A stretch of 64,000 bases of DNA from Emydura subglobosa (Eukaryota > Chordata > Testudines > Chelidae). The DNA lies in contig ML679959.1 of NCBI GenBank assembly GCA_007922225.1, positions 23,348,118 to 23,412,117 of the forward strand, in the 5' to 3' direction. Positions within the stretch are counted from its first letter, which is position 1, and the number at the start of each line of letters is the position of its first letter. Positions 54,043-64,000 of this stretch are shown in pieces. The notes under the pieces were generated by a model. That model did not search any database. It was not told the origin of the DNA and saw only the letters and a list, made by a program, of their open reading frames with translations. A program made the translations under genes and the position numbers.

Positions 54043-56029
54043 GCTTATGTGAACACCACACATTTAGGTAGCATGTGAGTTTCATAAAGGACTGAGTTTG
54101 ACTCCTAATATGAACAATGGCCCCTTCTGTATATTATAGTCCGTGTACGTATGACATCCTTGCTATAGGTCTGATCTAACTCCCATGGATGTTAAAACTA
54201 GACTTGATTTAAATAGAGCTGGATCAAGGTCTATGTATGATACACAAAATAGATATGTCCTTCCCCCAAGGGCTCATTGGGGTAGCTGAAGGAGTATCTA
54301 ACAGCAGGATTTGAGTCTCACTTTCAGTGGCATGATCCAGAAATATTTCTTAATGGCTTTGTAGAGAATATCTTCTAGGAACTGAGAAGTACGGAGGGAA
54401 TAACAGGAGTGGGAAAACTACTTTGGGACCAGTAAAAAGTGGCTGGAAATGTGCATACGAACTGAATCCAAATCCTTCCTAGAGGCTGTGAAGAAGGCAG
54501 TTAACATTTTTAAATTTGTATTTCACTCGCTTCCTACTGCAACATTTCCTAGTCCGTGGGACGGCAAGCGGAGGTACCCAAAAATTGTGAGGGAGGTGAC
54601 CATTGCAGTATTCCTCATGCAACCAAGGAAGTACTGGAAGTCTTATTAGAGAGCTTGTTATAAGGACAATGCTCTGCCTGCTGCTTCTGCTAATGGAGCA
54701 TAGCTTCCAATAGTCCAGCTGAGTCCACACAGCCCTAGGTTTGGAACATCATTCGAGGTAACTGAAGCCCTGAACAATATCTCCAGGCTGTGACAGTGGG
54801 ATGGCTCCTCACTTTGTCTTCTACCCTCACCCATCACTGCAAAATGTCCTTCCCCCAAGCATGTAGGGAAGAGCATGACCCAAAGTGTTTAAACTCTGAC
54901 ATCGCTCACATTCTTTATGTGAGATGACCTTTGACTGCTGAGAACGGGGGGCTTTCTCCACAGGCGTTGTATAGCTGAGACCTCAGAGTCTAGTATATTC
55001 CCCTTTTGAGTTTTGAAGACTGAGACTATAATTAGGAGGTGCCTTTGATGTAATCAACGAATGCCTTCTCTCCCAGAAGACACAAGTCGGGTTTGGGTAG
55101 TGAGAGATCAGCAGTGAAAATTGTGAGACACCAGCTGTTCTAGAACTGGAAATTCTGCACTGGTAAACCAATAGCAATTGAAAATACCAGCACAATTTCT
55201 GAATTCTTTGCAATGCTCTCAAATGTAGCTGACAATACAGCACTAACTGAGGAATGGATCACTTGACACAAACAAGCCAGTCTTCCCAAAATCCCCATTA
55301 CAGAAATCACTGTTGTTATTTTGGGGGAAGCAGGAAGTGTGGGAGATCTTTCCAAAGTAGATCAGGATTTCAAAGGGCAAGTTATAAACCCTCTTTGCTC
55401 TTTATGCACTTATAAGGATTTAGGAGAGGGGAAGGGGAGTGGGGTAAACGTGCAAGCACTGGGAAGAATTAATAAAACAACTAACTAAACCATACTTCCA
55501 GGATGTACTTTTACCCAATTCTTTCCTCTCATCTTTGATTCATTATAATTACACACTTAATCTCTGCCAGAGCCTTTTTATTGTATTTTTAGACAGTACC
55601 AATAGATGGCTCTTATTCATGTTTAACTCAAACAAATCTATTTCATTTAGCTCCAGGGCACTGAAAATATTGCACCATCTGTTTAACACAACCTAGTCAG
55701 AGAAAAACTTTCTAGATGTTTAGATCAATCCATATGTACTTAATGGATTAAACCATCTATCTATATATAAACCCTTCTTCACTAACTATATATATTTTAC
55801 ACACACACGCTCCTTGCTCCATAAGTTTTACCACACAATTCTAACACTGCAAAATGTATCTACATTATTGTTTTTCATTTTAAACGTTTGAAATCCACTG
55901 TGCCTTGTTTTCTTTTTCCCCATGGGGACTAAGTTATTTGTTTCCACATACACATTTTAAATCTATGTAAGTGTGTCTAAGTACCCTGGTAATGATTGAG
56001 TACTTGGGAAATATGTGTGGTGGTGGTCA
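54043..56029. other. Unique-looking sequence, no supported gene
   Basis: ATCTATCTATATATAAAC (55757-55774) and ACTATATATATTTTAC are AT-rich simple tracts. Frames on both strands lack splice context and domains. Confidence 0.35.
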
Positions 56030-56053
56030 GTGTGTGTGTGTGGGGGGGGGGGG
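56030..56053. repeat. GT microsatellite joined to a G12 run
   Basis: GTGTGTGTGT followed by G12; low complexity. Confidence 0.85.
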
Positions 56054-59000
56054 TATATACGGTGGGTATGTAAAATAGAGGGCTGCCTCATCATTAAAAT
56101 GGATGCTAGCAATATCATCCTTAAAAGAAACTTCTTCCACAAAGGGTTAAAAGGCTCAGAGCAATAAAATATTCATCACTGACAGTTTTAAGAAGGTAAA
56201 AGCATTTCCCAGGAGGCATCTTGTGGTGCTGTAGTCTCGCCTTATGCACAGTTTCCTATCTCTCACTTCCTTCCTCATTAGGTTGGTGTTGGGATAAAAG
56301 AGTAGAATGGGTCAGAAGGTCCCGTTCCAAGTAATTAGAGAGTTGCTTCTTTTATCTAAGTGTACCTTGTTAAAGTATATCAGTGTCAGCCAGGTTAATT
56401 GGAACTTTAATACATAATTGATGTTAATTTATGGCCCTTTTTGTTCCAGGATGCTCATGTGGACCCTACACTCAGGATACAGTTTTCTTGTTATTAATTA
56501 TATACAGAAAACCAATATCCCCATGGGAAGAAACCAATGTCGCCCACAACTTATAAACGATCCAGCATATTCATTATAGTTACGTGGATCTTCTGCACCT
56601 AAACCTGAGCTGCCTGGTTTATTGGTATTTCATGATTTATAAAAGCATCTATTCAGTGTCGGTATATTTCTCCTCTGGCCAGTTAACTCCACTGAGTTCA
56701 GTGGGCCTACTCTCAGTTTCCAGCATGGTAAGTAGGAGGAATGAAATAGGACTCCAACACGGTGGATTGTTCGGTTAGTCTCACACATACACAGTCTATT
56801 TTCTCCCTGAATTTACAATCATCCATTTGGTAGCAAGAACACCTTGAAAATCAATGAAATAGTGCCACACAAATTTAAACAAGCAGTCCATTTAAAGATC
56901 AAACTTAAGACCTTCAATTAATCTCTCTACCAGTCAATACACTGTATCAATTCACTAATACCAGCCAATGACCATCTTCAGCTATAGGCCACAAGAAGAC
57001 AAGTAAAACAATTAGACTTCAACTTCCCTGTATTTTTTTCCCCTCCAGGCCCCAATTTGCTCTGTTTCGGTCTTGCTTGTTTGGGGAATTGCACAGTGAG
57101 TGGCTTAAAACCCAACTGGCTCTGGTTTCTTGTTCCATTTCAGAGTGGAGCAGTTTCAGGTTGATGGCTTTGTCTAGACTCAAAGGCTCCTTCATGCAAA
57201 TTTGCTCAGCAAGAGAAGCACAAATACAGCCTTTAAATACCTACAAACACGAGGCCAAATGCTACCTTTCTGAAATCCCACTAGAGGGGGAAATGCTTAG
57301 GGAAAGGTTGAACTTATTGCATCTCTTTGTGAACTGGAGTTTGGAGTCCCCGAGAAGGGAATCGCAGGTTCGAAGAGAATCACTGAAACTCTACAGATCC
57401 ACTAGACCTAAGGGATGGCTGTAGACTCAGCCTTGTGATTTCCAGTGCATCCATAAAGACCACCCGGACCCTCTGTAGGGAGCCCTTTTCCCTGGCAGGA
57501 GCCATGCTGCTATTGGTTCACCTTGCTGCATGTACACTTCTTTCTACCCCCAATATGAACAGAAGATGCAAAAAGGGAGTTGGTGCTGGTCTGTCCAATA
57601 TCCCCTCCCATGTAGGTATCTTCATAGAAATCTGCCTGTGTTTGAGGAGCACATGCTGTCTAGAATGGCTGCTTCCCTTTCTCTCTATTCCCATAGCCCA
57701 TCACTCTAGGCCAAAACACATCATTCCCCAGCCTCAGTATATACAGCCTCCTAGTGGAGGGGGGAGCATTTTATAGAGCCATGCTTTACCCTTCTCCCAA
57801 TTTATCCATGTTTGGGCAGACTTTATCCTCCATTTTGATTCCCCTCTACACCAAAGAATGCATGAGGAACATGATACTTTCAGAGTACTGTGCCCTCAAA
57901 CTGATGGGGATGTACCGAATAATACCTTGAACACTTGTTGTTCCAGGCGTGGTGGCCGTTTATTGATACTGCTGAAGTTCACCTTCTCCTGGATGCTGCC
58001 AGGTTTCAGACTGGAGAGAGACTCACTAACCCTGTACAACTGGTTTTCCCCTTTAATTTGTATCTTGACTCATTGGAAAACCAGATGTGACATAACCTAA
58101 CACGCCTGTTGTGGCTCATGCTGGAACATGACACAAAACATGATGTGTCAAGTTTCTTTTGAAACTCTCTCAGATCAGGTGTCGGCCAAAAAGAGGTCAT
58201 TTTAATGATCAGATGATTAATTAATTAGATAGTTAATTGTCAGACAGATGAACCCGAAGATTATGTAGCACTCTCCCTGTATGTGTGTGATAGAAAAATT
58301 CAGATTTTTTTTTTAAGCTGAATGAATAGAAAAAAACTGCTCAGAGTTTTTTGAACATCCATGTTGCTGATTTAATGGTTTGAATTAAAGCCTTTTGTGT
58401 GAGGTTCGTGTAATATTTCTTAGGTATTATTGCATCTTATTGCAAGCGGAACTATTGCAAGAGCTGGTTGACCAGTGACCCCCAAAAAATTGATCATTTT
58501 GCAAGTCGGAAATTGCATCTTGGTTCAGATATGTTCACGCCCCTTTTATTGCTCATGTTTGTGCTGAGCAGCTTTTGTCTGTACGAATGCGTGGGGAGGA
58601 GCATGGGTTTGTGTGGATAGACGTGTTTTCATGAGAACGAGGGCATTTGTGGCAGAAGTACTTGCCCCGTTATCCCACCTGGATTCTCTTTGTGGGCCTG
58701 GAAGTGAGGTAGGTAGGAGGCATTTAAAACCAATAATTCTGATGAAAATGCAGCGCTGATCAAAGAAAGGAAGAGATGGAGCTAAGAAGGCGGATGTTGC
58801 GGGAACAAAAGGAAAAGTCCGTTGCTTAGTTACATTTTGGGCTCTAGCCCGGAGCATGCAGTAAAGTGTTCCAAGTGTGGCCAGAAATTGAGGCAAGGAG
58901 ATCAGTGTCCTGGGACAACTGCCATTTGGGCCCACCTCTATGTATGGCACAAGAGTAGGTGTATGGTTGTGCAGCTGCAGAGTCACGAGTGGGAGGACGG

Positions 59001-60052
59001 TCAGGGAAGCTTGGAGGCCAGCAAGCAGCTCCAGACAGGAAAGGGGAGGCGCCTCAGCTGGAGGAATATCAGCCAGGAGAGCCCTAGCAGCTGCAATGTG
59101 GTAGGGTGGGCCTGGCACTAAGGCAATTAAACAAAGATAAGGGAGCGAGCTACAGAAAACAGGTCTGCACATGTAATTGCTGGGTCAGTGACCATGGAGA
59201 GGAGGGCAGAGGAGATCAGTGGATGCTCTACCCTCGATATCGTTCTATGATGGCTATGGAGGTCCCTGCTTAACAGAGCAAGCAGGACTTCAACCTCCAG
59301 CTTCAGTATCTCCATGAGCTAGCTTCTCTTTTCTCAGTCCTCTCTGGATGCCAACATATACACAGGAAGCCTCTTTCACAGGTTTGCGCAAAGAAGCCAT
59401 CTTGAACAGCTCTGTTAAATAAGGCAGAGTTGTACTGTGCCTTGTTAAATAGCCTTTAGGCTGGAGCATAGGGCATAGCTTTAGGAGAACTAAATGCCCA
59501 CATTTTTTTCAAATCTGGACACTGAAGTGTTTTTTTCCCAGGAGGGTTAAGCTTATGAGAGAAATCCAATATACTTCAAACAGACCTAGACACCATCACA
59601 ATTGCATGAAAATCTCTTATGGCTTCTTATCTTCATGCTTTGTCCAAGAATTTCTTGAAAGAGCACTGAGCAGAACTGATTAGTCTCACAGAAACGCCTT
59701 CAGGACTCAATATTCTCAAAGGAAAGTGGCTAACGCACTGACAGCTCTCGCGGGCCTAAAGTCTGGCAACCACGGAGCAGGAATTGAACCAGGTCTCCTT
59801 CAGATGCAAGTTGCCGTTGTAGTAGTTTTTTGTTTGGTTGGGTTTTTTTTGGTCGTAACTGCCCCTATTTTCATGAATGCATGTGTCCCTTTGTCCACTT
59901 GGCTAGAGACGACACTTCACATCGTTGATTGTTTCTGCTTCAGATGGTGCAAAATCAATAGAATCAGAAAGACACAGATGCATTCGGGCAGCAGACACAA
60001 AAAGAGAAACATTTGCAACCCTACCTGCCGCTGCTGCCTGTCACTACAACAG
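56054..60052. other. Unique-looking sequence, no supported gene
   Basis: Includes the acceptor-like TTTTTTCCCCTCCAG at about 57049 without a convincing exon behind it, and a 208-codon minus-strand frame (59172-58546) rich in Leu, Pro and Ala that I do not accept as coding. A SINE-like phrase GGAATTGAACCAGGTCTCC occurs near 59780. Nothing else is recognised. Confidence 0.35.
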
Positions 60053-60290
60053 ATATGTCTACACTCCCAGCCTGGATAGACAGACACGCCAGCTTTGCTC
60101 AAGCTAACACATTAAATATAGTGGTGTGGACATTGAGGCACAGGCGACCACTTGGGCTGGCCACCTGAATGTGAACGCTAAGAGTTGGATGTCCGCAGTG
60201 CTATTTTTAGCATACTCGCAGGAGCAGAGAGAGGGCATCTGTCCATCCAGACAGGAGGCATGCTCCCAGCTTCAGTGTAGACATACCCAT
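60053..60290. mobile_element. DNA-transposon-like element with TGTCTACACT ends
   Basis: ATATGTCTACACTCCCAGC (60053) and GCTTCAGTGTAGACATACCC (60270-60289) are inverted ends, and CTCCCAGC recurs near the right end. The interior is GC-moderate and has no coding sequence. Same end type as 20292-20472 and 37961-38520. Confidence 0.6.
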
Positions 60291-61486
60291 AATGATTTCT
60301 GCTTCACTAGGTGAGACTTACCTATGCTACAGGGACAAGCAATGCAGTCAAGGTTAGCAGGAGAGGACAACAGCCTTAAATTTAGGGACTTGTTTCCGGT
60401 TTTTTTTGTTAAAGAAGTGGCTGAGAACTCACAAGGTCCATGAACTCCACACTCAGCTGTAGGCACTTAGCCCCTCTGAAGATTAGGTCTATAGTGCTTA
60501 ACTGTGTGCATAAAGCTGCTACAATCAACTGAAGGCCTTGCGTTAGTGCTGACACAAGTAATCTCACCAAATTAAAGGCTGCACAACTGAGCCCTACATT
60601 AATATAACCTGTGCTTGGAATTTGACTTACAACAGGGGTCCTCTAGTTCATACCTGATCTTTACTTGCCCCTGAACTCGTGCATAGAAAACACAGATTAA
60701 ACATCTAGCCACAGAGCTAGAAGTAGCATTTTGGGAGATTTAATTCAGTGAACTCTAAATTTTGCCCTTCCCATCACCTCATTATCATTGTTACCTCTGT
60801 TGTCACATCGGAAATTTAATTGTAAGCTTCTTGGGCAGGGGCCATGCCTTTTTAGCTGTCCTGTAAAACAGCTAGCGTGTTTCTGCATGCGGGGAAGTAA
60901 TGCCGATGAAAGTGTTTAGGGCTAGATTGCCACAGACCTTACTTGGCTATACAAGGGAGTCAAGCGCCCCCTGCAGTCCCCCTGCTCACATTGCGACTGA
61001 CTGGGGGAGCTCTGGGGCTGCTCATTTGATACTGCCCCCTGCGAGCAAGGGGGAGCGGAGGGGATGGAACAAGGAAAGCAGAAGGAGGAGCCCTTGATCT
61101 GGCCACCCCACATTAGCTGGCTGGGCCCATGATGAGGAGTTTGCTGCTCCACACGCAAGTGCAGTGACTTACTTCTCCACCCAGGGGGAGACATTGTGCA
61201 TTTCTGGGTCACAAATCATTCTCTGGTCTGCGTCTTGAGGAGGTGCAGCTGCTCACCGCCCCTCACTCAGAACAAATCGTAAAGTTACAATCTACCACAT
61301 GATCATGCACCGTGAAGAGGCTGAGTGCTGTATACCGGCATTGAACCAGCACATCCGAGGCTCTTGGAGCCCTGGGTTTAAAACTCTCGTGGAATATGTG
61401 CAGCAGTGAAGAGGCTGGGATAATATTTTTACTGTCTCAGGCTAGAAAGACCCACCGATGTCTGGTGGTAATCTAAAAAATCTTGG
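60291..61486. other. Mostly unique sequence; short L2-like fragment
   Basis: TAATTGTAAGCTTCTTGGGCAGGGGCCATG (60821-60850) is the start of an L2-like tail. GCGCCCCCTGCAGTCCCCC and ACTGCCCCCTGCGAGCAAGG (60965-61050) are GC-rich with short inverted words. No gene is supported. Confidence 0.35.
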
Positions 61487-61545
61487 CTCAGATTCTTGGC
61501 TGGTGTAACTCCAGTGAAGTGGAGTTCCCTGTGTCATGTTTTCCA
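61487..61545. repeat. Short foldback element, decayed
   Basis: GGCTCAGATTCTTGGCTGGTG at the left and GTGTAACTCCAGTGAAGTGGAGTTCCC, whose two halves pair (AACTCCA / TGGAGTT). Confidence 0.5.
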
Positions 61546-61587
61546 CAGGGGATTCTCCCCTTAGTTCTGCGTTACCATAGCCATCGG

Positions 61588-61607
61588 TGAGAGAGAGAGA
61601 GAGAGAG
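61588..61607. repeat. (GA)n microsatellite
   Basis: Ten GA units, placed just upstream of a MIR-like SINE. Confidence 0.9.
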
Positions 61608-61611
61608 ACGC

Positions 61612-61812
61612 ATGATTGAATGCTTGGAGCATTAGACTGGGAGCCATAAATTCCTGAATCTTAATCCTGATTCTGATACTAGCTTTGAGCAAGTCCCTTA
61701 ACTTCAGCATCCCCATCTGTAAAATGGGTTAACAGCAGTTACCGACTGCATGCAGAGTAGTTAGGATTAATTGGTTAGTTCTCTGAAAATGAAAAGTGCT
61801 CTATAAATGTCT
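61612..61812 (+). repeat. MIR-like SINE
   Basis: GCTTGGAGCATTAGACTGGGAG (head), CTTTGAGCAAGTCCCTTAAC and CCCATCTGTAAAATGGG (core), then GAAAAGTGCTCTATAAATG (tail end) are in canonical order. Confidence 0.75.
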
Positions 61813-63484
61813 TGAGCTGAACGGGCTCCCTTTGAACACCCAGTGGCGCTCTGAATGTACAAGGCATGCATGATCTGGCCCTTTACCTGCCATTGATTCC
61901 CCACTTGCAGCTGTCATCTTTCTTCTAACTTTGCCATGATGTCTGCAGCAGTCAGTTGCAATGCCGCCGAGGATTATGAGTTCAGTTGGGGAACTAGCAC
62001 TGAGATAAATGAACCCTACAGAAACAAAAGCTCGTTTTCCCATAAATGTCCTTCGTGATTAAAAACAAGAGAAGGGAAGCACAGACAATCTAGCAGACCT
62101 CAAGCTTTGCCTCTAAATACAACAGTTGAGTTGGAGTGGCAGCAGAACCTGAAATGGGAATTGCTTTGCTCTTAAGCTTGAGAGAGCTGCCATTAAAAAA
62201 TGCCAATGCATTCTTCTTATGTTGTGCATTAGGGACTGTGGAGTGGAGACTGAAAAAAAATCCCCACCCATTCACTGGCCTGCCGAAGACCAAGAAAAAT
62301 ACAAATAGTGTCTGCTTTAAAGTGGACGATTTTTAACCACTCCAAAGAGAAGCTTGAGGAGGCTTGCAGAAAGAGGGAATAGATGAGAGAGTGTTTCCTT
62401 AATAAATAGTCTACTCCAGTCATGGCCAGTCTAATCAGTGCTACCCAGGCGGGTCAGAAAATGTTGGAGACACTGCTTTTTATGCAGTGAGAACTGCTCC
62501 TGGTAAAACTCTGTCACCCAGAGTAAAACAAACCAATCCACTTTGGAGTCCTTCTCAACGATCAGTGTGGTTGTGGAGGACTTTTCTGGCTGTTAAACAC
62601 TTTTTGATTTCACCTCAGGGATACTTAAATCATGAGGCTATGCTTGGCGTGCGCCATGGACTGCTGCTCCCTCCGGTTTTTAATGCTGCTTTTTCAAATT
62701 GCAAACCAATTAGAGCTCTTTTGTTTTCCTGGTTATGTGGGATTCCAGTGTACCCTCCTCCCACAGCTGCTCTCCTTACCTGTTGCAATGTGTTTACACT
62801 ATCCAGTGGGTATTGATAGGATTGGAAGTGCTTCATTCCTCAAACTGTGCCAGTCTTGTCTGCAATTTAATTTACACTGATTCTGTAGCTTTCAAATGCC
62901 TAATACTCCTCTATTATAGATGAATATTACAAATGCTTTGGAAGTCACATCACTAAAATATGAGCAAACTCCTTATCTAGGATATAAATGATTCTATACT
63001 GCTGTAAAATACAAGTCTTTAGGCGAAGGATGTATGGGGTGAGGTGAGTGTTTTTTTTTTCTTTTTTAAAGATCTATGCTAATAGATTTGGACTGTAGGT
63101 ATTTTATAGTGGAGTACAATCCATATACCTAGTAAAAGCTAAATCCACCCTGCAAGTATTCTGTATTCCTGGGAAAGTATCAAGGGTCTGAGTGAAATTT
63201 ACTGTAGACTTTGATTTCTGCCGTAAAAAGGATCAGTTTGCTATCCTATTGCAAGCCCCATCAAGAACATTCTCTGAACTAGCTTTCGCTCACAAACAGC
63301 TCTGTAAATATGCCATTAATTATAGGTATCTTGTTATCACAATATATGCTAGAAGCCTTTTTGGTGTAGTTTACATAATGTAAGGAGCCAATATCTAGTT
63401 CTGAGCCTAGGGCTCCCCTTAGTGGACTGAGCTAGGCAATGCAATTTATTGCATATATTGCTTCTCGGGACCTATGACAGCTAT
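61813..63484. other. Unique-looking sequence, no supported gene
   Basis: T10 near 63051. Frames of up to 109 codons (62487-62816) have neither splice sites nor resemblance to a known protein. Confidence 0.35.
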
Positions 63485-63545
63485 TCAGAGACGGAAAAGA
63501 CCAACTTGATTATGCAATCCATCTCCCCAGCAATACTGAGTTGCT
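63485..63545 (-). repeat. CR1 LINE 3' end fragment
   Basis: TTCAGAGACGGAAAAGACCAAC and AATCCATCTCCCCAGCAAT match the pattern of a CR1 tail that also begins at 19454. Very short. Confidence 0.55.
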
Positions 63546-63665
63546 AATATAAGCCCCATTTTACAGATAAGGGAACTGAGGTATCTTACATGAAGTTTCT
63601 GTTAGAGGTGGGAAAACAGAGCCAACCTCTCTTGACTGACACTTCCATTGTTTAGCCACAAGACC
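63546..63665 (-). repeat. MIR-like SINE, reverse orientation, partial
   Basis: AGCCCCATTTTACAGATAAGGG and AACTGAGGTATCTTACATGAAG are the reversed MIR core; the tRNA head is not clear. Confidence 0.6.
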
Positions 63666-64000
63666 AACAGTTCCTTCAACACGAGTCTCTGTTCAGCAAC
63701 AACTTGGATTTCCATCTTGGTCATAGGTGCAGACTTGCCTGTTTCAACTGCTTTGGTTCTTGTGCTTGATTCAGAAGCCCGCTGCCTTCCTATACTAAGC
63801 TTATGTAGGTGGGACTATCGGCACCAGTGACAATGGCTCTCCCCTTTGCCACTTGATTTTTACAAAGTCAAACCTGCCCCACGCGCCACATAACTAAATT
63901 GACCTTGGATAACAGGAGCCAGCAGAGAGTTCAAGCAAGTGCTGGACTGATGATATGCGTAGCATGCTCTCTGTCAAAGTAAGGCCATTTCTGTTATCCT
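63666..64000. other. Unique-looking sequence, nothing recognised
   Basis: Short right-hand end of the window with no gene or repeat landmark. Confidence 0.35.

Noticed and set aside
58546..59172. 208-codon minus-strand open frame
   Set aside because: Longest near-full frame in the right half, but it is Leu/Pro/Ala-rich without domains, has no promoter, splice or homologue I can recognise, and the plus strand is equally open at 58822-59121.

Overview
This window reads as non-coding nuclear DNA of a non-mammalian amniote, most probably a turtle, with a crocodilian as the main alternative. The reasons are the repeats: several 5'-truncated CR1 LINEs, well-preserved MIR-like SINEs with recognisable tRNA-type heads, and many short DNA-transposon-like and foldback elements of kinds I associate with turtle genomes. 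Family names come from pattern memory; no database search was possible. There are no operons, rRNA genes, intact tRNA genes or CRISPR arrays, and almost every open frame is short and random-looking.

Protein-coding evidence is thin. The left edge (1-135, minus strand) looks like a real internal exon: 45 open codons behind a good splice acceptor. If so, much of the window may be an upstream intron of that gene or intergenic DNA. A second candidate is a 78-bp segment at 26734-26811 (plus strand) with strong acceptor and donor sites. I cannot name either protein.

Layout: 0-5 kb holds the edge exon, mostly unique sequence, a tRNA-like foldback element (1.7-2.1 kb) and a short foldback. 5-9 kb holds a MITE-like element, a decayed Ty3/Gypsy pol remnant (6.2-7.4 kb, traceable to about 8.06 kb) and a GC-rich repeat. 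9-18 kb holds two decayed LINE fragments of an endonuclease/reverse-transcriptase type (10.4-11.1 and 15.1-15.8 kb), short foldbacks and unique sequence. 18-27 kb holds a candidate conserved non-coding block, an LTR-like segment, MIRs, a CR1 (21.8-22.6 kb), a GC-rich dimeric repeat and a solo LTR (25,615-26,516) inserted in an older repeat. 27-36 kb holds MITEs, a CR1 with one in-frame stop (30.4-31.3 kb) flanked by two copies of a hAT-like MITE, and MIR/L2-like pieces. 36-43 kb holds elements with a TGTCTACAC-type terminus, a degenerate minisatellite and an LTR-like repeat interrupted by a CR1 tail. 43-50 kb holds a MIR, foldbacks and a MITE carrying a 96-bp CA microsatellite whose surroundings recur in inverted orientation 1.6 kb away. 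50-64 kb is mainly unique sequence with scattered MIR, CR1 and L2-like tails.

I found no new multi-gene system. The most informative observations are structural: nested insertions with readable target-site duplications, many independent copies of palindromic elements with a CCATTGACTTCAATGG-like core, and a microsatellite whose pre-expansion sequence can be seen in a second copy of the same repeat.
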